Source: Streptomyces beijiangensis (GTDB taxonomy: Bacteria > Actinomycetota > Actinomycetes > Streptomycetales > Streptomycetaceae). From it: DNA of 36,280 bases. Positions 1 through 8,061 of the stretch are shown piece after piece; position 1 is the first letter of the stretch, and every line of letters begins with the position of its first letter. The translations under genes and the position numbers were made by a program. The stretch is from the NCBI RefSeq assembly GCF_017315755.1, contig NZ_JAFLRJ010000103.1, positions 1-36,280 of the forward strand. Direction: 5' to 3'. Below the pieces are notes generated by a model. That model ran no database searches. It was given only the letters and a program-made list of their open reading frames with translations, and was not told where the DNA came from.

Positions 1-603
1 GGGGCCGAGGATCGCGAGGGAGGGGAGGAGGGCGGCGAGGAGGAGCAGGACCAGGTACTTGTTCTCCAGGGCCAGGCCCGTCGCCGCACCGATCGCGAGC
101 CACCAGCGGGTGTTGCCCGTACGGAGCAGGCGCAGGACGAGGAGCGTGATCACCAGCCAGGCGAGCAGGTCGAAGGTGGCGGTGGAGAGGAGGTGGCCGA
201 TGCCGACGACGAAACCGGAGGTGGCGGTGGTCAGCGCGGCCAGTATCTGGGCGGAGCGCCCGCCGCGGAGTTCGCGGGCGATGGCGGCGACGGTGACGAC
301 GGACGCGGCGGCGAAGAGCGTCGCGGCGGTACGGATCCCGGCCGGACTCTCGCCGAAGAGCGTGGCGGCGGCGCGGGCGATCAGCGGGGTGAGCGGGGGC
401 TGGTCGGTGTAGCCCCAGGCGGGGTGGTGGCCGGCGGCGAGGAAGTACAGCTCGTCGCGGTGGAATCCGTAGCGGGGCGAGAGGGCGGTGAGGACGGCGG
501 CGAGGACGGCGGCGACCGCGGCGACCGGGGCGGCCGCGAAGGGGGCCGGTTCCGGTGCCGTTGCCGCGCTCTGGTGGTCGGCCGTGACGGCCACGACTCC
601 CAT
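1..603 (-). CDS. GT39/ArnT-like membrane glycosyltransferase, C-terminus beyond window
   Basis: Only the first 201 residues are in the window. The reading frame stays open to base 1, so the gene is cut by the edge and not broken. After a short Ala-rich N-terminus comes a membrane helix (about residues 24-42), then an extracytoplasmic loop with RYGFHRDELYFLAAG, where the Asp-Glu pair (50-51) is the hallmark of family 39 lipid-linked mannosyl/arabinosyl transferases, followed by YTDQPPL. Further hydrophobic helices follow at about 85-110, 125-155 and 165-200. The family moves a sugar from a polyprenyl-phosphate carrier to an acceptor outside the membrane; donor and acceptor cannot be told here. 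A TANNNT box (TACCCT, bases 616-611) lies 7 bases before the ATG and there is no Shine-Dalgarno sequence, so the message may be leaderless. Confidence 0.8.
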   Translation of the reverse strand, partial: MGVVAVTADHQSAATAPEPAPFAAAPVAAVAAVLAAVLTALSPRYGFHRDELYFLAAGHHPAWGYTDQPPLTPLIARAAATLFGESPAGIRTAATLFAAASVVTVAAIARELRGGRSAQILAALTTATSGFVVGIGHLLSTATFDLLAWLVITLLVLRLLRTGNTRWWLAIGAATGLALENKYLVLLLLAALLPSLAILGP

Positions 604-672
604 GCGCCGGAGGGTACTTGCGGAATGCGGGCCGCAGTAGGGGTGAAGTGGGCGCGTAGGGGGCGCGGGCGG

Positions 673-1023
673 TCAGGTCTCTCCGTACGCCCGCTGCGCC
701 AGGTTCTCGCGCAGTTCCGTGAGGCGGCCGATCTCGCTGTCGAGGGCCGTCAGGCGGCGGTCCACCAGGCCGCCGGCGGCACACCGGGGTGCGTCACCGG
801 CGGTGAGCCGGTCCAGGCGGTCGGCGCACTCGTGGAGGTCCTGGACGGTGAAGCCGAGCGCGAGGAGGTCGCGGATGGTGCGGAGTCTCGCCAACTCGGG
901 CTCTCCGTAGTCGCGCTGGCCCGACGGGGTACGGCGGGGCGGGGGCAGCAGGCCGCGTTGTTCGTAGAAGCGCAGGGCCCGTGGCGTGGTGCCCGCCGCT
1001 GCCGCCGCGTCGCCGATCCGCAT
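673..1023 (-). CDS. MerR-family transcriptional regulator
   Basis: This 116-residue protein starts MRIGDAAAAAGTTPRALRFY, the winged-helix DNA-binding domain of MerR regulators (residues 1-70, with the conserved ALRFYEQRGLL segment). A dimerising coiled coil follows (about 75-112). The C-terminal effector part is very short with a single Cys, so it lacks the metal-binding cysteine pairs of MerR, CueR or ZntR. The start is the ATG at 1023; an upstream extension stays open but is Arg/Gly-rich and not MerR-like. It is the last gene of a minus-strand run behind the oxidoreductase, 20 bases downstream. The MerR-style operator at 2111-2141 is the obvious candidate target, so it probably autoregulates together with the oxidoreductase. 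Inducer unknown; reactive electrophiles or quinones are an inference from the neighbours. Confidence 0.88.
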   Translation of the reverse strand: MRIGDAAAAAGTTPRALRFYEQRGLLPPPRRTPSGQRDYGEPELARLRTIRDLLALGFTVQDLHECADRLDRLTAGDAPRCAAGGLVDRRLTALDSEIGRLTELRENLAQRAYGET

Positions 1024-1043
1024 GCCGCCCCCTGGTGCCGTCG

Positions 1044-2075
1044 CTACAACTCCACCACCACCGCGCCGAAGTGGCGGCCATCGAACAACCCCTGCAACGC
1101 CTCGGGCGCGCGATCCATGCCCGCGATCCGGGTGTACGGGAAGCGGATCGCGCCCGCGCGCAGCCACGCCCCGAAGCGGTCCTTCCACTCATCCGCCGCG
1201 TCGGGGTGGTCCGCGCCCCGGTAGCCGCGCAGGGTGATCCCCTGGTTGACCAGCCGGAACGTATCGACCGATGCCGGGGCGCTGCCGCCGTCCCCGTCCG
1301 GCGAGAACTGGCCGGAGAGCGCTCCGACCAGCGCGATGCGCGCCCCCGGCCGGGATGCCCCGACCGCGGCGGTCAGTTGCTCGCCGCCCACCAGGTCCAG
1401 GGTGACGTCGATGCCTTCGGGTGCCGCGTCCGCGAGCTGCTCGGCGACGGAGGCCGGCGCCCCGCGCAGGACCACCGCGTCGTAACCCAGCTCGGTCCGC
1501 AGCCGTTCGGCCTTGGCGGGCGATCCTGTGGAGCCGATCACCCGGCCGGCGCCGAGGAGCCGGGCGATCTGTCCGGCCAGGCTGCCCACCGCTCCGGCGG
1601 CCCCGGTGATGAACACGGTCTCGCCCGGCGCGAGTTCGGCCAGGCGGGTCAGGGCGCCGTACGCGGACGAGCCCTGGGAGAGGTGGTCGACCGGTGCGGG
1701 GAGCCGCTCGCCCAGCGGGGTGCAGTCGGCCGCCGCCACCACGGCGTACTCGCGCCAGCCGAGCAGATGCAGGACCGCGTCGCCCGGCCGCAGCGCGCTG
1801 CCGTCCCCGGCGGCCACCACCTCGCCGACCGCGGGACCGAACAGGGCGTCCCCAGGACGCAGGGGTGGCAGCGGTACGCCTGCCGCCTCGCCGCCGATCA
1901 GCGTCCGCAGGCCGGGGAAGACCAGGAAGTGCTGGTTGCGTACGAGGACGTGGCCAGGTCCGGGCCGGGACGGGAGCGGTGTTGCGGAGACCGTGAAGTG
2001 TTCCGGTCGCGGCAGGCCGTCAGGGGCGGTGCGGAGCCGGATCTCGCGGCCGGTCAGGGGCAGGGCTGTGGTCAT
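1044..2075 (-). CDS. MDR-type NADP-dependent oxidoreductase (LTB4DH/quinone reductase-like)
   Basis: This 343-residue protein belongs to the zinc-free medium-chain dehydrogenase/reductases. The N-terminal GroES-like part includes HVLVRNQHFLVFPGLR, and the Rossmann domain carries the nucleotide loop GAAGAVGSLAGQ followed by GSTGSPAKAERL, typical of NADPH-using enone or quinone reductases such as leukotriene B4 12-hydroxydehydrogenase (CurA/YncB type). The C-terminal GRHFGAVVVEL is also typical. No structural-zinc Cys cluster is visible. The start is the ATG at 2075, preceded by AGGAGG at good spacing; a longer frame exists but lacks a ribosome site. It lies 62 bases after the decarboxylase-like gene, with its own MerR-type promoter in that gap. 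Probable role: NADPH-dependent reduction of alpha,beta-unsaturated carbonyls or quinones. Substrate not deducible. Confidence 0.87.
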   Translation of the reverse strand: MTTALPLTGREIRLRTAPDGLPRPEHFTVSATPLPSRPGPGHVLVRNQHFLVFPGLRTLIGGEAAGVPLPPLRPGDALFGPAVGEVVAAGDGSALRPGDAVLHLLGWREYAVVAAADCTPLGERLPAPVDHLSQGSSAYGALTRLAELAPGETVFITGAAGAVGSLAGQIARLLGAGRVIGSTGSPAKAERLRTELGYDAVVLRGAPASVAEQLADAAPEGIDVTLDLVGGEQLTAAVGASRPGARIALVGALSGQFSPDGDGGSAPASVDTFRLVNQGITLRGYRGADHPDAADEWKDRFGAWLRAGAIRFPYTRIAGMDRAPEALQGLFDGRHFGAVVVEL

Positions 2076-2110
2076 GTGCGGCCTCCTGGTGCGGTGTCGG
2101 GGCGCGGTGA

Positions 2111-2141
2111 CGCTAACCCCTGACCCGCACGTCAGGGTCAA
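2111..2141 (-). promoter_or_regulatory. MerR-type promoter/operator with 19-bp spacer
   Basis: Read on the minus strand: -35 TTGACC (2141-2136), a 19-base spacer, and -10 TTAGCG (2116-2111). A perfect dyad CCCTGAC-CCGCAC-GTCAGGG (2118-2137) fills the spacer. Over-long 19-20 base spacers with a centred dyad are the diagnostic design of promoters activated by DNA-twisting MerR regulators. It drives the oxidoreductase at 2075 and overlaps the stop codon of the upstream decarboxylase-like gene. The MerR gene two genes downstream is the likely regulator. Confidence 0.75.
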
Positions 2142-2632
2142 GCCGCGGGCTCACCCGCCTTGACGGGCAGCAGGCCCAGTTCGGCGAAGACCTTCTTCGC
2201 GACGGAGGTTCCGTTGATCGCCTTGGGTATGCCGCAGTAGACGGCGGATTGCAGCAGGGCCTCGACGATCTCCTCGGGGGTGAGCCCGACGTTGAGGGCG
2301 GCGTGGACGTGCACCTCCAGCTGGCCTTCGCAGCCGCCGAGCGCCGTCAGCATGCCGAGTGTCAGCAACTCCCTGTCGCGCGGGCGGAGTACCGGTCGGG
2401 AGTAGATGTCGCCAAAGGCCCAGGCGGCGATCTGGTGGCCCAGTTCGGGCGAGATTCCGGCGAGCGAGTCGACGACGCGCTGTCCGCCGTCACCGTTCAC
2501 CTCGGTCAGGACGGCCATGCCCCGGTCGAAGCGCTCCTGGCGGGTCTCGGCGAGGTGGGTGGAAACAGCTGGAACAGCTGGAACAGCGGGGCCGGCGGGG
2601 CCAGTGGTGGCGGTGTTCTCTGCGGTGGTCAT
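2138..2632 (-). CDS. Carboxymuconolactone decarboxylase (CMD) family protein
   Basis: This 164-residue protein has one CMD domain (about 30-155). Recognisable parts are RFDRGMAVLTEVNGDGGQ, then RDRELLTLGMLTAL, then EVHVHAALNVGLTPEEIVE. There is no CxxC pair of the AhpD peroxidase kind, so it is closer to gamma-carboxymuconolactone decarboxylase (PcaC) in form. No pca or protocatechuate gene is nearby, so a role in that pathway is not supported; many such proteins are uncharacterised accessory enzymes beside oxidoreductases. The N-terminal 25 residues are a low-complexity PAVPAVPAV stretch encoded by 9-base direct repeats (2561-2588). The start ATG has no Shine-Dalgarno sequence but lies 6 bases after a TANNNT box, consistent with a leaderless message. 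First gene of the run leading to the oxidoreductase and MerR genes. Confidence 0.85.
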   Translation of the reverse strand: MTTAENTATTGPAGPAVPAVPAVSTHLAETRQERFDRGMAVLTEVNGDGGQRVVDSLAGISPELGHQIAAWAFGDIYSRPVLRPRDRELLTLGMLTALGGCEGQLEVHVHAALNVGLTPEEIVEALLQSAVYCGIPKAINGTSVAKKVFAELGLLPVKAGEPAA

Positions 2633-2638
2633 GGGAGG

Positions 2639-2685
2639 ACCGTAGGAGGGAGCGTGTGCTGAAAGTCAAGGACTTACTGATCAGT
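2639..2685 (-). promoter_or_regulatory. Putative leaderless promoter of the CMD gene with adjacent palindrome
   Basis: Minus strand: -35 TTGACT (2669-2664), 19-base spacer, -10 TACGGT (2644-2639), then 6 bases to the ATG, the geometry expected for transcription starting at the start codon. Just upstream lie AAGTC-AAG-GACTT (2663-2675) and the perfect palindrome ACTGATCAGT (2676-2685), which also encodes the last codons of the response regulator. Either could be a repressor or activator site; neither is assigned. Confidence 0.45.
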
Positions 2686-3375
2686 CGGTTCCGCACCGCC
2701 GCCGCCCGGAGTGATCAAGCCGGTCTCGTACGCGACGATCACCGCCTGGGTGCGGTCGCGGAGGCTGAGCTTGGCGAGGATGCGGGCGACATGGGTCTTC
2801 ACCGTCGTCTCGCTGAGGTGGAAGCGCACGGCGAGTTCGGCGTTGCTGAGGCCCGTGGCCAGCAGCTTGAGGACTTCGAGCTCGCGGGGTGTGAGCAGGG
2901 AGAGTTCGCGGTGCAGGGCCGCGTTCCGGCCGTCGCGGGAGGCGAAGCGCTCGACCAGGCGGTGGGTGATGGCAGGGGACAGGAGGGCGTCCCCGGTGCG
3001 TACGAGACGTACCGCGCCCGTCAGATGCTCGGGGGTGACGTCCTTGAGGAGGAAGCCGCTGGCGCCCGCGGTGAGCGCCGCGTAGACGTACTTGTCGAGG
3101 TCGAACGTGGTCAGCATGATCACGCGCGGCTCACCGGGACCGCCGGTGAGGATGCGGCGGGTGGCCTCCAGGCCGTCGAGCTCCGGCATCCGGATGTCCA
3201 TCAGGACGACGTCGGGACGGGTGCGGCGCACCGCATCGACCGCCTGGAGGCCGTCGGCGGCCTCGCCCACGACGTCGATGCCGTCCGCGGCCAGGATCAT
3301 CCGGAAGCCCGTGCGCACCAGCGACTGGTCGTCGGCGATGACCACGCGGGGCGGCGGCTGCGGTACGTCGGACAT
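2674..3375 (-). CDS. NarL/LuxR-family response regulator
   Basis: This 233-residue protein has an N-terminal receiver domain (about 9-125): acidic pair at VVIADD, phospho-acceptor Asp60 in VLMDIRMP, the conserved Thr in MLTTFD and Lys in FLLKD. A NarL-type helix-turn-helix (about 168-228) reads LTPRELEVLKLLATGLSNAE then SETTVKTHVARIL. The ATG follows the TGA of the kinase gene by only two bases, so the two are translationally coupled and transcribed as kinase then regulator. It belongs to the DesR/LiaR-like class paired with HisKA_3 kinases. Its likely target is the divergent ABC transporter through the inverted repeat at 4791-4853; that link is inferred from position. Confidence 0.93.
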   Translation of the reverse strand: MSDVPQPPPRVVIADDQSLVRTGFRMILAADGIDVVGEAADGLQAVDAVRRTRPDVVLMDIRMPELDGLEATRRILTGGPGEPRVIMLTTFDLDKYVYAALTAGASGFLLKDVTPEHLTGAVRLVRTGDALLSPAITHRLVERFASRDGRNAALHRELSLLTPRELEVLKLLATGLSNAELAVRFHLSETTVKTHVARILAKLSLRDRTQAVIVAYETGLITPGGGGAEPTDQ

Positions 3376-3377
3376 GG

Positions 3378-4736
3378 TCACGGGCCCTCCAGCGGTATGT
3401 CGGCGTGTACCCGGTACCCGCCCGTCGGGCGGCTGCCCGCCCGGAGGGTGCCACCGTAGACCGCGAGGCGCTCGCGCAGGCCGATCAGTCCGCGGCCGTT
3501 GCCCGCGCGGGCAGCCGCTGTGGGCGTACCGCCGGTGTCGGACACCTCGATCCGCAGGGTTCCCGGGGCATGGGCGACGGCGATACGGATCCGGGCGCCC
3601 GACGCGTGCTTCACCGCGTTGGTCAGCGCCTCCTGCACCACGCGGTACGCGGCCAGGTCCACCCCGGCCGGCAGCGGTACGGGCGCGCCGGTCACCGTCA
3701 GTTCGACCGGTACGCCCGTGTCGCGCACCCCGTCGGCCAGCGCCGCTAGTCGGCCGAGGCCGGGCTGCGGGGACAGGTCCGCGGTGAGCGGCGCGTCCAG
3801 GGACTCGTCGTTCATCGTCAACAGGCCCATCACATCGCGCAGTTCGGACATCGCGGTGCGCCCGCCCTTCTCGACGGCGAGCAGCGCCTCCTTCGCCTGC
3901 TCGGGCGCGGCGTCCATCACCTTGCGGGCCGCCCCCGCCTGGATGATCATGACGCTCACGTTGTGGGTGACGACATCGTGCAACTCCCGGGCGATACGGG
4001 CGCGTTCGTGCTCCACCGCGAGCCGGGTCGCGACCGCGTGCTCCTCCTCCAGCGTCCGGGTCCGCTGCCGCCAGGTGTGCATCGCATTGGCGGCGAGTCC
4101 GGCCGCGAGCAGGACGAACACCGGCAGGTATCCGGCGGCGATGTCCGGCGCCTCCCCGTTGCGGAAGACCGCGAGCAGCATGATTCCCGTCACCAGACTC
4201 ACCACGGCGGCCTGCCGGTACGGGCTGTACATCACGGCGCTGTAGCCCGCGATGAGGCAGGAGGTGATGGCGAGCAGCATCGTGCTGTCGTTGCCCGTAC
4301 CGGAGCGGACCACGAGCGTCGCGCCGATCACGGTCCAGAAGGCCGCCAGGGGGTAGCGGCGGCGGGCGAGCAGGGGCAGTGCGGTCAGGACCACGGCCGC
4401 CAACTGCCACAGGTGGTACCCGTCGTAGCCGTTCGCGGCCAGGCCCGTCGGTCCGGGTTCCGGAGGGGCCGGCGGGGCGGGCGGGGAGTCCGGGTCCATC
4501 CGGATGCCCGGCGGGACGACGACGTGGCTGTCCTGCCCCGAGTCGCTCAGGGTGAGACTCGCCGCAGCGCAGGAGGCAAGCACCAGGGCGAGGATCCCGT
4601 CGGCGGCCCAGGCCCAGCGGGACGAGAGCAGGGACGGGGGGCGCAGAGGACCCGTGGTCTGCGTCAGCGCCCTGAAGGCGCGGAGCAGGGCGAGTGCTCC
4701 GGCGGACCGGCGGCGTGCGAGGTCGATCCCTTTCAT
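3378..4736 (-). CDS. Sensor histidine kinase, DesK/HisKA_3 type
   Basis: This 452-residue membrane kinase has several hydrophobic helices in the first 220 residues, interrupted by a Pro-rich extracytoplasmic loop (about 70-100). The dimerisation/phospho-acceptor domain contains RIARELHDVVTHNVSV with His253, the HisKA_3 signature. The HATPase_c domain shows the N-box around NAVKHASGA and the G-boxes DTGG and GRGLIGLRERL. The ATG at 4736 begins a conventional short basic N-terminus (MKGIDLARRR); a further upstream start adds only low-complexity sequence. It is the first gene of the kinase-regulator pair and divergent from the ABC ATPase at 4969. Such sensors in actinomycetes commonly respond to envelope damage or antimicrobial peptides; the actual signal is unknown. 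Confidence 0.92.
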   Translation of the reverse strand: MKGIDLARRRSAGALALLRAFRALTQTTGPLRPPSLLSSRWAWAADGILALVLASCAAASLTLSDSGQDSHVVVPPGIRMDPDSPPAPPAPPEPGPTGLAANGYDGYHLWQLAAVVLTALPLLARRRYPLAAFWTVIGATLVVRSGTGNDSTMLLAITSCLIAGYSAVMYSPYRQAAVVSLVTGIMLLAVFRNGEAPDIAAGYLPVFVLLAAGLAANAMHTWRQRTRTLEEEHAVATRLAVEHERARIARELHDVVTHNVSVMIIQAGAARKVMDAAPEQAKEALLAVEKGGRTAMSELRDVMGLLTMNDESLDAPLTADLSPQPGLGRLAALADGVRDTGVPVELTVTGAPVPLPAGVDLAAYRVVQEALTNAVKHASGARIRIAVAHAPGTLRIEVSDTGGTPTAAARAGNGRGLIGLRERLAVYGGTLRAGSRPTGGYRVHADIPLEGP

Positions 4737-4790
4737 CGGCCCAGTGTGCCGGGGCCCGGGCACCGTCCACATCCTCCGTGGCGGGCACGG

Positions 4791-4853
4791 CCGTACACCG
4801 TCCGCGTACATCGCAGGGATGACGGGCGGACCTGTCGCCCGAGCGGTGTACGG
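4791..4853. promoter_or_regulatory. Divergent control region: 10-bp inverted repeat
   Basis: The 232-base gap between kinase and ABC ATPase holds a perfect 10-base inverted repeat: CCGTACACCG at 4791-4800 and CGGTGTACGG at 4844-4853. Nested inside is a second pair, GTCCGC (4800-4805) and GCGGAC (4826-4831). The arms are far apart, as for two regulator dimers bound in opposite orientation. A TAGCGT box further right (about 4897-4902) could be a -10 for the ABC operon. The next kinase/ABC module has the related palindrome GGGTGTACACCC. Confidence 0.5.
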
Positions 4854-4968
4854 AAGGTGGGCAGTGCGGCCGACGCGCCGGAAAGCGGCCCGGGCCTAGC
4901 GTCTGAGCCTCACATCCCTTGTACGGCAGCCTCCTCGGGCCGCCGTGCCCGGAGCCGGAGGGCCCGTC

Positions 4969-5661
4969 ATGGCCGAAGTACTGATCGAGATCCGCGAGGC
5001 GAGCAAGAAGTACGACAGCGGGCCGCCCGCCCTGGACGCGCTCGACCTCACCGTCCGTCCCGGCGAAGCCCTTGCCGTCCTCGGTCCTTCCGGCAGCGGC
5101 AAGTCGACCCTGCTCAATCTGATCGCCGGACTCGACCGGCCGAGCGGGGGGAGTGTCACCGTCGGCGGGGTGCGCGTCGACCGGCTGGGGGAGGCCGCTT
5201 CGGCGAAGTACCGGCGCGAGCGCATCGGGATGGTCTTCCAGTTCTTCAACCTCCTCGACGACCTGACCGTCACCGACAATGTGCTGCTCCCCGCCCAACT
5301 GGCGGGCATGGGGCGGACCGAGGCCCGTGCACGGGCACAGGAACTTCTGGCGTATCTCGGCATCGACCGGCACGCCCGCGCCTATCCCGGGCGGCTCTCC
5401 GGCGGCGAGCGCCAGCGCGTCGCCGTCGCCCGCGCCCTGATGAACCGGCCCTCGCTGCTCCTCGCCGACGAGCCGACCGGCGCCCTGGACACCGCATCAG
5501 GCGACGACGTACGCCAACTGCTCACCGACCTCAACGCGGACGGCCAGACGATCGTCCTGGTCACCCACGACCTGGCACTCTCCGAGGCCTGCGCGACCCG
5601 CACCATCGAACTGGTCGACGGCCGGCTCGTCCGCGACCACGTGCGGGCGGTGGCCCGATGA
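4969..5661 (+). CDS. ABC transporter ATP-binding protein (MacB/LolD family)
   Basis: This 230-residue ATPase is complete: Walker A GPSGSGKST (39-47), Q-loop in MVFQFFN (about 88-94), signature LSGGERQRVAVARA (143-156), Walker B LLLADEPTGALD (163-174) and switch His in VTHD. FQFFNLL after Walker A and DEPTGALD are typical of the ATPases that pair with FtsX-type permeases (MacB, LolD, BceA). The start at 4969 has GGAGGG upstream; an earlier in-frame ATG lacks a ribosome site. Its stop overlaps the permease start as ATGA, so they are co-translated. Such systems act by mechanotransmission and export or remove peptides and lipids from the membrane. Likely controlled by the divergent two-component pair. 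Confidence 0.95.
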   Translation: MAEVLIEIREASKKYDSGPPALDALDLTVRPGEALAVLGPSGSGKSTLLNLIAGLDRPSGGSVTVGGVRVDRLGEAASAKYRRERIGMVFQFFNLLDDLTVTDNVLLPAQLAGMGRTEARARAQELLAYLGIDRHARAYPGRLSGGERQRVAVARALMNRPSLLLADEPTGALDTASGDDVRQLLTDLNADGQTIVLVTHDLALSEACATRTIELVDGRLVRDHVRAVAR

Positions 5662-8057
5662 GCGCCCTGGGCAGGGTGGTCAGGTCGGGCGTCGGGAGGC
5701 GGCGCGTCCAGACCACGGTGCTGGTGCTGACCACCCTCATCGCGGTCGCCTTCTCGATCCTCGGCGCGGGGCTGCTCGTCGCCTCCCAGGCCCCCTTCGA
5801 CCATGCCTTCGCACGTCAGCAAGGGGCCCACCTCACCGCCCAGTTCGACGGTTCGAAGGCGACGCAGGCACAGCTCGCGGCGACCGCGCGGGCGAAGGGC
5901 GTGAGCGCGACGGCCGGACCGTACGCCGTCGCCCCGCTCAACCTGACCCTCAGGCTGACCAAGGATCCGAGGACCGGCGGGCCCGCCGACATCAGCATCA
6001 GCCTGCCGCAGGCGACGGTCGCGGGCCGGGCGAGCGCCAAGGGCGCGGTCGACAAGGTCGGCCTGGACAGCGGCAAGTGGGCCACCTCGCCCGGCCAGAT
6101 CGTGCTGAGCGCGGACCTCGTACCCCCGGACATCGAGGCGGGCGCGACGGTCAAGGTCACCGGGATGCCGGGCGCCCCGACGCTGACCCTCGTGGGCATC
6201 GCCCGCTCGGTGGGGCACAGCGCCGACGGCTGGGTCTCCCCGGCCCAACTCGCCGCGCTCACCCCGCGGTCCGCCCCGCCCTCGTACCAGATGCTCTACC
6301 GCTTCGACTCCGCCGCGACCAGCTCCCAGGTCGCCGCGGACCGTGCCGTGATCGCCGCCGCGGTGCCGTCCGGCGCGCTGACCGGCTCGCAGTCGTACCT
6401 CTCGGTCAAGGAGCAGGCGGACAGCAACACCGGGGCCTTCGTGCCCTTCGTCGTGGCCTTCGCCGTGATCGGGCTGCTGCTGTCCGTGCTGATCATCTCG
6501 CTGGTGGTGAGCGGCGCCGTGGTCGCGGGGACGCGGCGCATCGGCATCCTCAAGGCCCTCGGGTTCACACCGCTCCAAGTGGTGCGGGCGTACGTCGGCC
6601 AGGCGCTGATCCCCGCCCTGGCGGGCGCCGGTCTCGGTGTCGTCTGCGGGAATCTGCTCTCCGTGCCGTTGATGGGCGAGGTCGCGGGCGCGTACCGGAC
6701 GGGCACCCTGCTGATCCCCCTCTGGGTCGACTTCGCGGTGCCCGCGGGGGCCCTCGCCCTGGTCACCGCGACCGCGCTGGTGCCCGCCCTGCGGGCCGGC
6801 CGGCTGCGTACCGTCCAGGTGATCACCGTCGGGCGCACCCCGCGCGCCGGACGCGGCCGCCGGATCCAGAACCTGGTGGGCCGCCTGCCGCTGCCGCGCG
6901 CGCTGAGCCTGGGCCTCGCCCACCCCTTCGCGCGTCCTTCCCGTACCGCGACGGTGGCGGTCGCGGTCGTCTTCGGCGCGGTCGCGGTCACCTTCGCGGT
7001 CGGCCTGAACTTCTCGCTCACCGCCATCCAGAAGGACCGCGACAGGGAAGGGGTCGGGTCGGTCGTGGTGCTCCCCGGCCGGGGTCCGCAGGCCCAGGGC
7101 CCGATGGGGGAAGGCGCCCCCGTGCTCTCCGACCCGGCAGCGGCCTCCGCCGCGATCAGCAAGCAGCGGGGCACCAAGGCGTACTTCGGCGCGACAGGGA
7201 CCGAGGTGCACGTCGCGGGGATCACCAGCGCCGTGCCGGTGACCGCCTACCAGGGGGACTCCTCCTGGGGTGCGTACCGGATGAACGCGGGGCGCTGGTT
7301 CTCCGCCCCCGGCGAGGCGGTCGCCCCCACCCGCTTCCTGCACGCGGCCGGGGTGCGGATCGGCGACAGCGTCACGCTCTCCGACCACGGGCGCAGTGTC
7401 CGGCTCCGTATCGTCGGCGAGACGTTCGATCTGACGGACGACGGCATGACGGTACGGACCGAAGCCGCATCGCTCACCACCCTGGACCCCGGCCTGAAGG
7501 CGGGCCAGTACAACATCGCTCTCATGCCGGGCACCGACCTGAAGACCTACCTCTCCTCGCTCAACTCGGCGCTGGGCGGGGGAGGGGCGGAGGCGGTGAG
7601 CACCGCCGTGGTGTTCGACTCCTCGTCCAGCGTGATCATGATCATGGAGGCGCTGATCGCGACCCTCACGCTGCTCCTGGTCGCCGTCGCGGTGCTCGGC
7701 GTGCTCAACACGGTGGTGCTCGACACCCGTGAACGCATCCACGATCTGGGGGTGTTCAAGGCGCTCGGCATGTCTCCGCGGCAGACCGTCGCGATGGTCC
7801 TCACCTCGGTCGCCTCGACCGGACTGGTCGCGGGACTGATCGGGGTCCCGATCGGCATCGCGGTGCACGGCTGGATCACACCGCTGATGGGCCACGGTGT
7901 CGGCACGAACATCCCCGCCGCCGACATCGACGTCTACCACGCACCCCAGATCGCCCTGCTCGCACTCGGCGGCCTGGTCATCGCGGGGGCGGGTGCGCTG
8001 CTCCCGGCGGTCTGGGCGGCCAGGACGCGGACGGGGAACGCGCTGCGGACGGAGTGA
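5658..8057 (+). CDS. ABC transporter permease, duplicated FtsX domain
   Basis: This 799-residue protein begins with a basic segment and one membrane helix (about 18-40), followed by a large extracytoplasmic domain, then an FtsX block of three helices (about 255-390) with the motif GTRRIGILKALGFTPLQV. A second half repeats the plan: helix (about 430-455), extracytoplasmic domain, and a second FtsX block (about 655-795) with RERIHDLGVFKALGMSPRQTV. Two FtsX domains in one chain let it form the whole membrane part with a dimer of the neighbouring ATPase. Actinomycete homologues are usually annotated as lipid or antimicrobial-peptide transporters without a known substrate. The stop lies only 5 bases before a strong hairpin at 8062. 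Confidence 0.92.
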   Translation: MSALGRVVRSGVGRRRVQTTVLVLTTLIAVAFSILGAGLLVASQAPFDHAFARQQGAHLTAQFDGSKATQAQLAATARAKGVSATAGPYAVAPLNLTLRLTKDPRTGGPADISISLPQATVAGRASAKGAVDKVGLDSGKWATSPGQIVLSADLVPPDIEAGATVKVTGMPGAPTLTLVGIARSVGHSADGWVSPAQLAALTPRSAPPSYQMLYRFDSAATSSQVAADRAVIAAAVPSGALTGSQSYLSVKEQADSNTGAFVPFVVAFAVIGLLLSVLIISLVVSGAVVAGTRRIGILKALGFTPLQVVRAYVGQALIPALAGAGLGVVCGNLLSVPLMGEVAGAYRTGTLLIPLWVDFAVPAGALALVTATALVPALRAGRLRTVQVITVGRTPRAGRGRRIQNLVGRLPLPRALSLGLAHPFARPSRTATVAVAVVFGAVAVTFAVGLNFSLTAIQKDRDREGVGSVVVLPGRGPQAQGPMGEGAPVLSDPAAASAAISKQRGTKAYFGATGTEVHVAGITSAVPVTAYQGDSSWGAYRMNAGRWFSAPGEAVAPTRFLHAAGVRIGDSVTLSDHGRSVRLRIVGETFDLTDDGMTVRTEAASLTTLDPGLKAGQYNIALMPGTDLKTYLSSLNSALGGGGAEAVSTAVVFDSSSSVIMIMEALIATLTLLLVAVAVLGVLNTVVLDTRERIHDLGVFKALGMSPRQTVAMVLTSVASTGLVAGLIGVPIGIAVHGWITPLMGHGVGTNIPAADIDVYHAPQIALLALGGLVIAGAGALLPAVWAARTRTGNALRTE

Positions 8058-8061
8058 ACGA

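Noticed and set aside
3378..4811. Earlier start of the first kinase at 4811.
   Set aside because: It would add 25 residues (Pro/Arg-rich), extend into the inverted repeat of the promoter region and lacks a ribosome site.
2674..5373. Very long minus-strand open frame upstream of the response regulator.
   Set aside because: Only its last 233 codons look like protein. The rest is the antisense of the kinase and ABC ATPase genes, an artefact of high GC.
5382..7940. 852-codon minus-strand frame opposite the FtsX permease.
   Set aside because: Arg/Gly/Glu-rich low-complexity product with no family pattern, opposite an unmistakable transporter gene.
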